Shown here one piece after another: positions 27,387 to 36,406 of a DNA stretch of 64,000 nt. Under the pieces are notes generated by a model that saw only the letters and a list, made by a program, of their open reading frames with translations, searched no databases and was not told where the DNA came from. The stretch spans positions 310,001 to 374,000 of the forward strand of contig JBBSNY010000001.1 of assembly GCA_038260305.1 (NCBI GenBank), in the 5' to 3' direction. Each line of letters opens with the position of its first letter. Within the stretch, counting starts at the first letter, position 1. Source of the stretch: CADCVQ01 sp038260305 (GTDB taxonomy: Bacteria; Actinomycetota; Thermoleophilia; Solirubrobacterales; Solirubrobacteraceae). Both the position numbers and the translations under genes were made by a program.

Positions 27387-28444
27387 TTCCGCCAGCGTTC
27401 CTCGTTGGCCGCCATCCACGCAAGCAGCGCGTCGCCCTCCTGCGGCATGCGGCCCGGACCGGCGAGGAGGTCGACGGCGGCTTGCGAGTACGCCACGTAG
27501 CGGACGCCCTCGTCGTCGAAGGACCGCACGAACGGCGTGTCGTCGGCCGGCTCGATCACGAGCAGATTCGTGGCCCCGCTCGAGGCTCGTGCTCGCAGCG
27601 CCGAGAAGACAGCATCGGTGTCCAGTGCGTAGAGGAGCCCGAGCCGTGCTTCCGCTTCTGGAGCGACGCGGCGGGCCGCCAGGGAGCCGCTGACCGCGTA
27701 GGTCGTCGAGCTGTCCCGTAGCCCGTCCGCGATCGCCTCGACGCCCCGCGGCACGAGCGCCCGCGTGACGCGGCGACGCTTCGTGAGGTCATAGTCGTCT
27801 GCCCATCGCCGCAAGACGCCGCTCCAATCCGCGTCCTCCACCGAGCCGGCGGCGTCCCGCCGTACGAGCGCCTCACGATCGAGGAAGTCGATCATGCGAG
27901 CGGTCGATCCCAGAGACGTGCCCGCGTACTCCGCCAGCTCGCGCATGCGCCAGGGAGGCCGTCGATCGACGAGCGCCCGCGCCACGCGTGCAGCGGGGAT
28001 GCCGCGGAAGCTGTTCGTCGGGCGCTCCGGTCCGCGGAATGGGTCACGGTCGGCGCCTGTGGTCACGATCGCCAGGCCGGGCTCGTCGATGACCAGCCGG
28101 ACGTTGCCCGTGGCGTCGGCATAGGAGAGGCCCGCCTCCTCGAGCGCCGCACGCGTTCGCGGTGACAGATAGCGCGCGACGACGACGCCTCCGGTGTCGC
28201 CTGCCCGTGCGAAGCGCTCGACGAGCGAGGGAACGTTCCTTGCGTCGACAAGGCTCTTCGCCTCGACCAGCAAGCGTGCCGAGCGGCCATCGGGAGCGGT
28301 GATCGTTAGGACGAGGTCATCGTCCAGCTGTGGTCGGTCGGACTTGATTGACCATGTCGAAGGCAGCAACGAACGCAGACGTCGGTCAACGCCTGTTCTG
28401 AGCTCCCGTTCGCTAGGAGCAGCCTGTTGTCTTGTCTGTTCCAT
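27383..28444 (-). CDS. AbiEi-like antitoxin/regulator with nuclease-like N-terminal domain
   Basis: 353 residues. The first ~150 have a restriction-endonuclease-like pattern (VLTITAPDG ... LLVEAKSL, ATGNVRLVI). A winged helix follows at ~170-220 (MRELAEYAGTSLGSTARMID). The C-terminal ~130 residues (TYAVSGSLAARRVAPEAEA) match the substrate-mimic domain of type IV antitoxins. It is encoded 4 nt overlapping the nucleotidyltransferase. ATG 28444 is chosen over TTG 28453. A perfect palindrome lies just upstream of the start. Confidence 0.6.
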   Translation of the reverse strand: MEQTRQQAAPSERELRTGVDRRLRSLLPSTWSIKSDRPQLDDDLVLTITAPDGRSARLLVEAKSLVDARNVPSLVERFARAGDTGGVVVARYLSPRTRAALEEAGLSYADATGNVRLVIDEPGLAIVTTGADRDPFRGPERPTNSFRGIPAARVARALVDRRPPWRMRELAEYAGTSLGSTARMIDFLDREALVRRDAAGSVEDADWSGVLRRWADDYDLTKRRRVTRALVPRGVEAIADGLRDSSTTYAVSGSLAARRVAPEAEARLGLLYALDTDAVFSALRARASSGATNLLVIEPADDTPFVRSFDDEGVRYVAYSQAAVDLLAGPGRMPQEGDALLAWMAANEERWRK

Positions 28445-28454
28445 GATGGTCAAC

Positions 28455-28473
28455 GTTCCGTCGTAGACGGAAC
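28455..28473. promoter_or_regulatory. Perfect palindrome upstream of the AbiEi-like start
   Basis: GTTCCGTC-GTA-GACGGAAC, 8-bp arms. A second palindrome GTTCC-T-GGAAC lies at 28480-28490, and an actgta at 28489-28494 is TACAGT on the minus strand (-10). Binding here would block transcription of the pair. Confidence 0.6.
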
Positions 28474-28587
28474 GAACGGGTTCCTGGAACTGTACTGTGG
28501 CACATCATAGGCCCACACGTTCCAACTTTTCTGCTGTTCCGTTGGCATCGGAACGACGGCCAACTTGGAACGATGGGTCCTAGCTCT

Positions 28588-28623
28588 GTCCCACGTCCCG
28601 AGACATGAGACAGACATCCTGCG
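28588..28623 (+). repeat. Inverted repeat copy A
   Basis: 36 nt including GTCCCACGTCCCGAGACATG. Its reverse complement recurs at 28899-28932 with two substitutions and a 2-nt indel. Copy A is inside the island, copy B just outside attR. Confidence 0.6.
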
Positions 28624-28673
28624 AACGCGCTCGAGGCCGAGAGCCAGGAGGAGCCAGTGGTCCCCGGCAGCCT

Positions 28674-28702
28674 CCCGTGGTTCCAAATATGGTTCCAATT
28701 TG
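28674..28702. repeat. Right subterminal 29-nt repeat
   Basis: 24/29 identical to 21782-21810, same orientation. Candidate integrase arm-binding site. Confidence 0.65.
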
Positions 28703-28792
28703 ACCGAAGTCAACCCCACCGAACCAAAGAAATCTCTCGCAAATAGCGGCCAAATCGACCCCGCCAGACCCCCTCGGGCCAACTCATAACCT

Positions 28793-28861
<69 letters not shown>

Positions 28862-28898
28862 CAACGAGCCCATTCAATCGCGGCCCGGACGCCACTGA

Positions 28899-28932
28899 CG
28901 CAGGATCTGTCTCATGTCCCGGGACATGGGAC
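28899..28932 (-). repeat. Inverted repeat copy B with 16-bp palindrome
   Basis: Contains CATGTCCCGGGACATG (28913-28928). It begins 4 nt after the cupin stop codon, so it may serve as that gene's 3' hairpin or be the end of a decayed element. Confidence 0.55.
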
Positions 28933-28936
28933 GGCG

Positions 28937-29254
28937 TCAGTCCCAGGGGTCGTCGAAGCGCTGGTTGTCGCCGCCCTCGGGCTTGCGGCCGCCGATGCAG
29001 ATGAGGTCGAGCCCATCCGATCCGGCTTCGAACGAGCGGACCACGGCCGCAGCGACGCGCAGCACGTCCCATGCCGCAAGCTCGACGACCTCGCCGTCGA
29101 GGTTGGCACGACCGGAGCCGGCGACGACGACGTAGGCCTCCTCCTGCTCGCGATGGCTGTGTCCGAACGGCATGCGGGCCCCTGGCTCGTAGGTGAACCT
29201 GCTGACGCCGATCTCGGCGGATTGCATGGCGTCGCGCGCGAATTTCCAGCTCAT
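28937..29254 (-). CDS. Small cupin protein
   Basis: 105 residues, a single cupin barrel: FTYEPGARMPFGHSHREQEE carries the His/Glu metal ligands of motif 1, and AWDVLRVAAAVVRSFEAGSDG forms motif 2. Metal-dependent sugar or small-molecule binding, exact role unknown. ATG 29254 is the first start in the conserved part; an upstream in-frame extension (ELDELRDRSPSDVP) lacks a start codon nearby. Confidence 0.65.
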   Translation of the reverse strand: MSWKFARDAMQSAEIGVSRFTYEPGARMPFGHSHREQEEAYVVVAGSGRANLDGEVVELAAWDVLRVAAAVVRSFEAGSDGLDLICIGGRKPEGGDNQRFDDPWD

Positions 29255-29741
29255 CGGAACGTCCGACGGACTCCGATCCCGGAGTTCGTCAAGTTCGACT
29301 TCGTCCAGTCCGTCATGGGTTTGCGGTGGCCCCCTCGGGCGTTGACGGTCGGCCTGCTTGGACTGACCGGGTCGTGGTGATCTTTTCAGACGGCTGCGAC
29401 TTCGCACTTCGGCCGGTGTCGGCGAGTCGGCGCAGGTCGGTTGTCGCTGTGGCGAGCGAGACGTCGGCCGCGGCAACGTAGGCCTTGCGTTCTGCTCCGT
29501 CCAACAGGCTTTGCTTGAGGGCGATGACGAGGCGGTCGGGCCACCCATGGGATTCGACGAGCTCTCCATCGCCGCCCAGCGCTTGGCGGCAGCGGCGCTC
29601 TGGTCCAGCTGGAATAGTCGAGTATTCGACTAATCGACAAGGCGACGGGCGCGGCAGCCCACGTACAGGGTTGGGTTCCGGCAGCCCCCTCTCGCCAGGG
29701 GCTGGCGTGCTCGATGCGCCGTCTTCCGCGCCAACCTCGAC
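29255..29741. other. Degenerate accessory stretch
   Basis: 487 nt without an intact gene. The minus strand from ~29577 to ~29390 reads WPDRLVIALKQSLLDGAERK and DVSLATATTDLRRL, resembling the C-terminal winged helix of Fic-type proteins. A perfect palindrome TAGTCGA-GTAT-TCGACTA lies at 29615-29632. A third, partial copy of the att/terminator sequence lies at 29679-29712. Confidence 0.4.
29679..29712. repeat. Third, degenerate copy of the att/terminator segment
   Basis: Shares CCCCCTCTCGCCAGGGG (29685-29701) exactly with both att repeats, and GTGCTC a few bases later. The tRNA part is absent. It suggests an older insertion or a deletion scar beyond the present attR. Confidence 0.5.
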
Positions 29742-30092
29742 TCAGGTGTTCTGCTGGTACGTGTGGACGACTCGGCGAGAGCCCTTCCTGCAAGTCACCC
29801 GTGCATCGATCTCCGTCGGGATGCTGTTGCGCTTCTCGCTGCAGGTGTAGCCGAGGACCTTGCTCCTACACCGGCCCTTCACCCCGTGCTTGAGACGGCA
29901 CCTGTAGTACGCCACCGCGACCTTGCCTGCGGTGGCGCAACTCGTCCCCGTGACCGACAGCGACGTGAAGTACCCGAGCCCCGGATATGTCGGGGACTTG
30001 CAACGCTTGGTGGCGTGAGCCGCGGGCGCTGCGGCGACGATGGCGACGGACACGATCGCGGCGATGACCGCGCTACGCGTGCGACGGCTCAC
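29742..30092 (-). CDS. Small secreted six-cysteine protein
   Basis: 116 residues: signal peptide ending APAAHA, then a ~90-residue domain with six Cys (RCKSP, TSCATAG, YYRCRLKHG, GRCRS, YTCSEK, VTCRKG) that can form three disulfides. I have seen similar domains in Thermoleophilia-type secretomes but know no function. GTG 30092 overlaps the stop of the upstream SGNH gene by 4 nt (GTGA). Confidence 0.65.
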   Translation of the reverse strand: MSRRTRSAVIAAIVSVAIVAAAPAAHATKRCKSPTYPGLGYFTSLSVTGTSCATAGKVAVAYYRCRLKHGVKGRCRSKVLGYTCSEKRNSIPTEIDARVTCRKGSRRVVHTYQQNT

Positions 30093-31012
30093 CACGACGC
30101 CATCAGCCGCTTGATCTTGGCGCTCAGGAACGGGCCGAGCGACGTGCCGAAGGCACGGGTGATGTGGTCGAAGTCGTCGAAGAAGACCAGCGCCCCGCCG
30201 ACGACGGGATAGCACCAACGGGAATCGCAGAAGAAGTGGGTCATGTCGACGATCTGAACTCGCGGCGAGTGCAGTTGTTTCGCAGCCACCACATCGGGAT
30301 CTCGGTGCAGCGCTCGTCTGAGCGCCACCGCGCAGTCCCGCCCGGCATCCCTGTGCCTCGCAATGGCGCGGTCGACGCACGGCAGCGTGCCCGCGTCGAT
30401 GAAGGGCACGTCGCGGATCACGATGATGTGCTTGACCGTCGCGGGGAGCGCCGCCCACCCGGCAGTGATCCCTGCAACCCAGGCTTGTATGTTGCTCTGG
30501 CCCGGCTTGCGGATGACATGGCCGGGGTGATCTGAGATGACCATCGTGCTGACCTCCGGATGACCGCGAAACCACTCGAGTACGCCCTGGTTCCACTCGA
30601 TGCATTCCGTGCGCTTCGGCTCCGGGGCGACCGAGACTCCCTGCGTGAACGGACAGCTGCCATGGGTCACGGACAGCGCAGACCACCCGAGCCGGTGGGC
30701 GGTCACACCGAGGGCGGCGCGCCAGTGCGCCGCGTGGCTGTCGCCGACGAGCGCCACCGTGCGGTTGGGTTTGGCGACCGAACCGCCGATCGCGCAGACG
30801 CCGACGGGCGCCTCGATGGGCCTGCAGGGGGCGTTCGTCTCGATCAGCGCGTCGCTCGGCGTAGGCCGCACGATGTGCTTGAGCCTCGGGTTATGGCATG
30901 GCTTGACCGGGTTGCGGGAGGCCGCGCCGAAGCAGCGCTGATGCGATCCGGCCGTCATCGCCGCCGGCGCCGTGATGCACAGCGCGAGAGCGACGGCCAA
31001 GGCGGCGACCAC
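30089..31012 (-). CDS. Secreted stand-alone SGNH acyl hydrolase domain
   Basis: 307 residues. The signal peptide (ALAVALALCITAPAA) is followed by the SGNH domain usually fused behind acyltransferase-3 membrane proteins (OatA-like). Block I is TVALVGDSHAAHW with the Ser nucleophile. The catalytic Asp-x-x-His is FFDDFDHITRAFG near the C-terminus, and IIVIRDVPFID is block III-like. The membrane acyltransferase half is missing, so it may deacetylate or transfer acyl groups outside the cell with a partner. It is coupled to the six-cysteine protein. Confidence 0.75.
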   Translation of the reverse strand: MVAALAVALALCITAPAAMTAGSHQRCFGAASRNPVKPCHNPRLKHIVRPTPSDALIETNAPCRPIEAPVGVCAIGGSVAKPNRTVALVGDSHAAHWRAALGVTAHRLGWSALSVTHGSCPFTQGVSVAPEPKRTECIEWNQGVLEWFRGHPEVSTMVISDHPGHVIRKPGQSNIQAWVAGITAGWAALPATVKHIIVIRDVPFIDAGTLPCVDRAIARHRDAGRDCAVALRRALHRDPDVVAAKQLHSPRVQIVDMTHFFCDSRWCYPVVGGALVFFDDFDHITRAFGTSLGPFLSAKIKRLMASW

Positions 31013-31264
31013 GCCGAGACGCCGATGGTTGACTACTGGAGCGGTCTCGACGATCGCGGAAGCATAGCCCTGCGACGTCGGCCACAGCGCTCAAGGGCCA
31101 GCCGACTGCCACCGGCGCTTCATGGCCAGGCTCCTCCCCACCCGTCAGCCCGGCGGCGATCTCACGCGGTTGCCCGGTAGGAACGAGTGAGCGCCCGATG
31201 AGCTGCACTGCACCACGTCCGACGCCCCCAACGCCCTCGTCGCGACCGACCCGATGGCGCCCAA

Positions 31265-32179
31265 CTACCGCATGGGGGGAGTCGCGGCGCGATCGGGCAG
31301 CGTCAGCCGCAGGTAGCGCGAGCCGGCATCGGAGCGGTTGGAGGCCTGCATCTTGCGCAGGATGTTCTTGACGTGGAACTTCACGGTGCCCTGCGAGACG
31401 AACAGCGTCGTTGCGATGTCGCCGTTGGTCATGCCGTCCGCCATCAGCCGCAGGACATCGAGCTCGCGCGCGGTCAGGTTCGTCGTCGTGCCGTCCTCGG
31501 ACTGCAGCTCCGGCGCCGAGGCCTGGCGCCGGCTCTCCTCTGGGTCGTCGCCGGAGAGGGCGATGACGCCGTCGCTCAGCTCGCCCGTTCGCGCCTCGGC
31601 CCACGAAGCGATCCGGTGGATCTCCCGGCGCTGGTCGCGCAGCCGCCGGCGCAGCACGGCGCGCTCGAAGACGAGCGCGAAGCCCGCCGCGAACTGCTCC
31701 AACGCGCTGACGTCGAGCGCCGACAGGGCCCGCCGCTGCGGTGCGCGGTCGCCATGCAGGAAGCCGACGACGGTGCCGTCGACGATGACCGGGGCCGCGA
31801 CGTAGGCGGGCCAGTCGAGCGCGTCGAAGAACGCGTAGCGACCCGGTTGGGTGCGGTCGATATCGGTCACGAGCCTGGCCTGACGGCGGCGTAGCAGCTC
31901 GCATTCGAGCAGCGGGTAGGCGAGCCGCCGAGGCGCGCGGCGCAGCTCGTCGAGCAGTGCAGCCGCGGCCTGCGGCTCGTCGCGCAGGTGCACGCCTTGC
32001 ACCGCGAGCGTTCCGCGCTCGGTCCGGCTCAGCACGAGACGATCGAGGTCGGCGGCGGCCGCGGCCTCGGCAGCGGCGCGGTCGAGGATCTGGCTGACCG
32101 GGCCCAGGAGCGCGAGCGCCTCGATCGCGCGCCGCACGCGGTGGCAGGACTCGAGCTCGAGCGCGAGCTCCGTGGACAT
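31265..32179 (-). CDS. GAF-domain LuxR-type transcription regulator
   Basis: 304 residues. Residues ~30-185 form a GAF-like sensor (RYAFFDALDWPAYVAAPVI, GTVVGFLHGDRAPQRRALS), then a linker, then a LuxR/GerE helix-turn-helix at ~235-295 (LTARELDVLRLMADGMTNGD, VSQGTVKFHVKNILRKM). There is no receiver domain, so a small ligand or redox signal probably acts on the GAF. The start ATG overlaps the stop of the fused methyltransferase (TGATG), placing the regulator in the same operon. Confidence 0.88.
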   Translation of the reverse strand: MSTELALELESCHRVRRAIEALALLGPVSQILDRAAAEAAAAADLDRLVLSRTERGTLAVQGVHLRDEPQAAAALLDELRRAPRRLAYPLLECELLRRRQARLVTDIDRTQPGRYAFFDALDWPAYVAAPVIVDGTVVGFLHGDRAPQRRALSALDVSALEQFAAGFALVFERAVLRRRLRDQRREIHRIASWAEARTGELSDGVIALSGDDPEESRRQASAPELQSEDGTTTNLTARELDVLRLMADGMTNGDIATTLFVSQGTVKFHVKNILRKMQASNRSDAGSRYLRLTLPDRAATPPMR

Positions 32180-34074
32180 CACGTCTCGCCGAGCGGCCGT
32201 TGCGCGCGTGCGCCGGGCGTGCGCCGGCGGATCTCCAGGAGGTACGCGACGAGCAGGTCGCGGTCGCCGATGCGGGGATGGGCCGCGTCGCTCAGCGCTT
32301 CGACCATGCTGATCTGGGCGCGGTGGTCGGCGAGCTCGGGCGGAAACGGGAAGACCGCGTAGTCGACGATCTGCGCCTCGAGGCCCGCCGCGGCGAGCAG
32401 CTCGGCACTGCGCCGCTGCGACAGGATCGACAGCTGCATGACGTAGGCGACGCCCTCGGGCGCGAGCGCATCGGCAAGCTTGGCAAGCACCGGATCCAGC
32501 GGGGTGCGACCCCAGTAGTCGACCGGTCGGTGGCCGGCGACGCGCTGCTCGGGATCGACCGGGGTCTGATCGACGCACGCGACGATGACCTCGTAGCGCT
32601 CCTCGGGCACCCACGGGAAGATGTCCATCCGCGCGGTCGTGAGGCGATCGCCGACGCCGTTGCGCGCGGCGTTGGTGTCGGTGTTGCGGATCGCTCGCTC
32701 GTCGATGTCGATCGCATGCACGTGCGACGCCCCGTTGAGCGCAAGCTGGACGGCGAGCAGGCCCGTCCCGCAGCCGAGGTCCAGGCAGCGCTGACGGGCG
32801 CCGATGCCCTCGTCCTTGAGGTGCTTCCAGACCATCAGGTTGGCGCTGGACGGCGCGACCACCCCGGGGTCCGCGGTCAGGTCGGGGAAGGCCAGCGGGT
32901 GCACGACTCGCCCCCGCCGGTCGGTCCAGGTCGCGGCGGGCCGCGCGTCGCCGTGCACGTCGTGGCCGGCGAGCGGGTCGCCACGGATGCCGTCTCCGGG
33001 CAGCGTGTCCTCGAGCAGCTCTCGCGCGGCGCCGACGTGGGCGGGCCCGACCCCGCAGCAGCCGCCGATGATCTGCGCGCCCTCGGCGCGCCAGCGCAGC
33101 GCCATCGTCGCGAACTCGGCGCTCCCGACGCCGGGGTCGAAGCGCCAGCCCTCGTCGCTGTAGTAGCCGAGGTTGGGATACACGCCGAGCGGCAGGTCGG
33201 TGAAGTCGCGCAGGTAGGAGAGCATCCCGTCGACGTGGTCGGGCGGGATGCAGTTGATCATCAGGGCGCCGGCGCCCATCGTCTCGAAGCGTGCCGCCGC
33301 GCGGCCGAACGCGTCGCCCTCGGGCCCGCCCCAGTGCTGCCCGTAGAGGCTGCACAGCCCGTGCCGGCAGCGGCGAAAGGACAGCCAGACGGGCAGCCCG
33401 GTGTCGAGCAGTCGCTGCACGGTCGCAAACAGCGACGGGCGCACGACGGTCAGCGTCTCGAGCAGGATGAGGTCCGGCGCCTCGTCGGCGAACAGTCGTG
33501 CCAACAGCCGGATCGTGCTCTCGCCCTCGTCGGAGTCGACGTCGCCGTTGATCGAGAACGCGACCGCGCAGTCCTCGCCGCGTCCTCCTTCGTCCGTGGC
33601 GCGGCGGGCGAGGCGCAGCCCGCGCCGTGCGACGTCCATCCAATGCACAGGCTCGCTCGAGTTCCAGACCGGTGCGACGCCGTCGAGCAGGGCGCTCGGC
33701 AACCCCCAGGTGTTCGTCGAGATGACGTCGCAGCCGCTGTCGACGTAGCGGCGGTGGACATCGAGGACCAGCGCCGACTCCTCGACGAGCGCTCGTGTCC
33801 CCCACAGGCGCTCGTCGAGCGCGTGCTCGGCATCGCTGAGCTGCGGCAGCTCAGTCGCGGTCGCTCCGTCGAGGATGACGCACGTACCGGCGGCGAGCTT
33901 GGCGGCGATGCGGTCGTAGCGCGACGGCGCTCGCGCGTCGCGCCGGCGTTCGTCTCCAGCGACGTCGCCGCCCGCCGGCGGTGCGAGAGCCGGTCGCGGC
34001 GCGGAGGCGCCGGTGATGTGCGGGGGCGCGGACAGGATGTGGACGGCGTCTATGAGACTGACCGGTCTCTTCAA
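32179..34074 (-). CDS. Homocysteine S-methyltransferase fused to SAM-dependent methyltransferase
   Basis: 631 residues, two enzymes in one chain. Residues ~55-355 are a Hcy methyltransferase barrel: ILDGATATELPQL, and the three zinc Cys of the BHMT/MetH family (Cys274 in MINCIPPDH, Cys339-Cys340 in IIGGCCGVGPAHV). Residues ~395-620 are a class I methyltransferase with motif I LDLGCGTGLLAVQLA and acidic loop AIDIDE. One half could remake methionine from homocysteine, a product chain of the other half. The start is TTG 34074; TAGTCT (complement of 34081-34086) ends 6 nt upstream. The first ~50 residues are low complexity. Confidence 0.82.
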   Translation of the reverse strand: MKRPVSLIDAVHILSAPPHITGASAPRPALAPPAGGDVAGDERRRDARAPSRYDRIAAKLAAGTCVILDGATATELPQLSDAEHALDERLWGTRALVEESALVLDVHRRYVDSGCDVISTNTWGLPSALLDGVAPVWNSSEPVHWMDVARRGLRLARRATDEGGRGEDCAVAFSINGDVDSDEGESTIRLLARLFADEAPDLILLETLTVVRPSLFATVQRLLDTGLPVWLSFRRCRHGLCSLYGQHWGGPEGDAFGRAAARFETMGAGALMINCIPPDHVDGMLSYLRDFTDLPLGVYPNLGYYSDEGWRFDPGVGSAEFATMALRWRAEGAQIIGGCCGVGPAHVGAARELLEDTLPGDGIRGDPLAGHDVHGDARPAATWTDRRGRVVHPLAFPDLTADPGVVAPSSANLMVWKHLKDEGIGARQRCLDLGCGTGLLAVQLALNGASHVHAIDIDERAIRNTDTNAARNGVGDRLTTARMDIFPWVPEERYEVIVACVDQTPVDPEQRVAGHRPVDYWGRTPLDPVLAKLADALAPEGVAYVMQLSILSQRRSAELLAAAGLEAQIVDYAVFPFPPELADHRAQISMVEALSDAAHPRIGDRDLLVAYLLEIRRRTPGARAQRPLGET

Positions 34075-34186
34075 CGGGCGAGACTACGCACGCCGCCGAC
34101 ACCCGTCAAGCGGGTGCCGGCAGCCGGGCGCCTCGGTGCCGCACCGCGATGCCGGGCCGGCAGGCCGACCCGGCGAGTGACCGAGC

Positions 34187-36289
34187 TCAGGCAGCCTTCT
34201 CGGCGGTGATGTAGGTCCAGCACGCCTTGAAGGACTCGCGCCCGCCGAAGATCGTGTCGATCGCGTGGCGCATGATCCGCAGGCGGTCCTCGACCGCCGC
34301 CTCCGACGGCGCGTGACCATCGATCCGCTTCGTGCCGCCGACCCAGCCGAGCACCGACTCGTGGTAGGCCTTCAGGAAGTCGAACCATTCGTCGACGTTG
34401 GCGACGATCGTCGCCTGACTGACGTCCGTCACCGTCAGCCCGTTGCGCTGCAGCGCGTCGGTGTAGTGCTCGAGCGGGCGCGGATGCATGAACACCCGGT
34501 CGCGGTGGGCATGGTGCGCCGCGAGGCGCTCTCGGTCGTCGAGCGCCGGGCGGTACTCGGCGTACGCCGGGTCGCTGCGCACGAGGCTCTCGGCGAGGTC
34601 GTTGACGACCCAGACGGTCTCGTCGAGGATCCACTCGCCGGGCTTCACGCTGGGATTGCGCAGGTTGCCCGAGTTGATGAATACCCGCCCGCCCGGCTTG
34701 AGCGCCCGCACCCAGGCGCTCGCGACCTCGTCGAGATCGGGATACAGGTGGATCGCGTTGACCGCGGCGATCGCGTCGACGCCGCGCTCGATCATCTCGG
34801 GACCGAGCACCTCGTCGAGCGTCTGCAGGCGCTTCTCCTCCTTGATATAGCGCAGCAGGCGCGCCGCGACGAGCGGGTCGTCCTTGTACTTGTCGTGCGT
34901 GACGCGCAGGAACTTCGCCGAGGCGTCGACGACGATCGCCCCGATCGCCCGCCCGAAGATCCGCAGCCGCAGGCGGTCGAGCAGGATGCCGGTCCCGCCC
35001 GAGTAATCGACGAGGATGTCGCCGTCGCGCAGGTAGGCGGCGAGCTGCTCGACGCTCGCGTTGAGGTTGTCATACCAGCCGTGCTCGTCGACCTGGTCGT
35101 ACGCGAGCCCGGCCTCGCTCAGCGGGGCCTGGGTCCATTCCTCGTCGGGAATCCGCTCGAAGCCCTCCGGCCAGGCGAACGCCGCACGTCCGCGCGGAAC
35201 GTCGATGCGGTCGCACGTCGCCCGGTGCAGCTCGAGCAGCGCGTCGACCGCCGGGGCGCCACCGCGCCCCCACCCACAGTCGGTCGCGACGCCGAAATCC
35301 TGCACGTAGCGGGTCGCGCAGCTGATCCTCCAGCGCGCGCCGACGGTGCCGTCCTGCGGGTGCAGCACGCCGAGGTACAGCTCGGTCTGCGCCCCGAGGC
35401 GCAGCTCGGCCAGCGGGGCGAAGTAGTCGGCGTCGGCGTCGATGGGCACCGGTACGTGGATCCAGTTCAGTGGCCGCGACAGCCCCGACAGGGCATTGGC
35501 GATGTCGACGAGCTTGCGCGTGTCGTCGGGCTTGGTGAAGTGGCCGTGGTGGTCGTCGCCGTAGCAGAAGTGGAAGCCGAGCTCGACGCTCGCCGGCACG
35601 TGCCGGCTGAGGCGCAGCAGGCGCTCCAGGACGCCGGCGCGAGGTTCGTCGAACCACGCCGCGCTGACGCCCTCGAGCATCGCGAACTCCAGTCGAGTGT
35701 CCCATTGCACCGCGAGCTGCTCGTGCGGCACGGCCTCCAGGATCTCCTCGAGCTCGGCCAGCAGGCGGGCCTCGTAGACAGGCTCGATCAGCGCCTGGTG
35801 CTCGGGATCGATGAACGCGCTGACCGGCGCCAGCGGCGTCGGCAGGCAGACCTGGAAGCGCACATGAGCCGGGACGGCACCGTCGCGCTTGAGCTGGGCG
35901 AAGATGGCGTACGACGACTTCGCGGCGTCGGCGAAGCCGAGCGGTCCGAGCACGACGTCCGTCGCATGCTCGCCGTCGCGCAGTCGCAGCTTGGGAAGCG
36001 AGCGATAGCCATCGGTGCCGGGAGGTCCGACCTCGAACTGCGGCAGCGCGCTGAACACCGGGTACTGCCACAGGATCCAGTCCGCGCGCGGGCCGGGCTC
36101 GCCGTCGGGCATGCGGCGCAGGCGGTCGCCGAGGGCGGCGGCGGTGCGGCGGAAAACCTCCTCGACGCTGGCCAGCGGCACGCTGCCGACGAGGTGTGCC
36201 CCCACCGGGGCGGGCGGCGCGAGCGGATCCTGCTCGTCGGCCTCGGCGTCGGGGTGTGGTTGCGTCGTAACCGTCGCCTGCTCGGCCAT
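34187..36289 (-). CDS. MetE-like barrel fused to SAM-dependent methyltransferase
   Basis: 700 residues. The N-terminal ~380 resemble the cobalamin-independent methionine synthase/UROD barrel (HLVGSVPLASVEEVFRR, RMPDGEPGPR). The zinc-type ligands are recognisable: His240 and Cys242 in GFHFCYGDD (MetE HxC) and Cys338 in ATDCGWGRG (MetE DCG). The fourth MetE ligand, a Glu, is not obvious. Residues ~405-690 are a methyltransferase (ILVDYSGGTGILLDRL, ALKPGGRVFINSGNLRNP). GAGGAG lies 5 nt before ATG 36289. A 112-nt gap separates it from the next fusion gene. Confidence 0.75.
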   Translation of the reverse strand: MAEQATVTTQPHPDAEADEQDPLAPPAPVGAHLVGSVPLASVEEVFRRTAAALGDRLRRMPDGEPGPRADWILWQYPVFSALPQFEVGPPGTDGYRSLPKLRLRDGEHATDVVLGPLGFADAAKSSYAIFAQLKRDGAVPAHVRFQVCLPTPLAPVSAFIDPEHQALIEPVYEARLLAELEEILEAVPHEQLAVQWDTRLEFAMLEGVSAAWFDEPRAGVLERLLRLSRHVPASVELGFHFCYGDDHHGHFTKPDDTRKLVDIANALSGLSRPLNWIHVPVPIDADADYFAPLAELRLGAQTELYLGVLHPQDGTVGARWRISCATRYVQDFGVATDCGWGRGGAPAVDALLELHRATCDRIDVPRGRAAFAWPEGFERIPDEEWTQAPLSEAGLAYDQVDEHGWYDNLNASVEQLAAYLRDGDILVDYSGGTGILLDRLRLRIFGRAIGAIVVDASAKFLRVTHDKYKDDPLVAARLLRYIKEEKRLQTLDEVLGPEMIERGVDAIAAVNAIHLYPDLDEVASAWVRALKPGGRVFINSGNLRNPSVKPGEWILDETVWVVNDLAESLVRSDPAYAEYRPALDDRERLAAHHAHRDRVFMHPRPLEHYTDALQRNGLTVTDVSQATIVANVDEWFDFLKAYHESVLGWVGGTKRIDGHAPSEAAVEDRLRIMRHAIDTIFGGRESFKACWTYITAEKAA

Positions 36290-36406
36290 CGTCACTCCTC
36301 AGCTCGCGGTCATGGCCCCGCCGCGAACCGCTGCGCTCGCAGGTCGCCGGGACCGGCCGAGCCGACGATACGTCCGGCCTGCGGGCGCGACAACGCGTCG
36401 GAAGGG

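Larger units (their letters stand above)
28455..28696. repeat. Cluster of ten GTTCC/GGAAC elements
   Basis: Positions 28455, 28469, 28480, 28486, 28519, 28536, 28550, 28567, 28680 and 28692 begin GTTCC or GGAAC. Two form tight palindromes, and several continue as GTTCCAA, the core of the subterminal repeat also found at the other island end. This 480-nt stretch (28445-28936) holds no gene; it contains the array, attR and an inverted-repeat copy. Confidence 0.6.

Noticed and set aside
31265..33805. A single 846-residue regulator
   Set aside because: Everything before ATG 32179 is an out-of-frame shadow of the fused methyltransferase gene.
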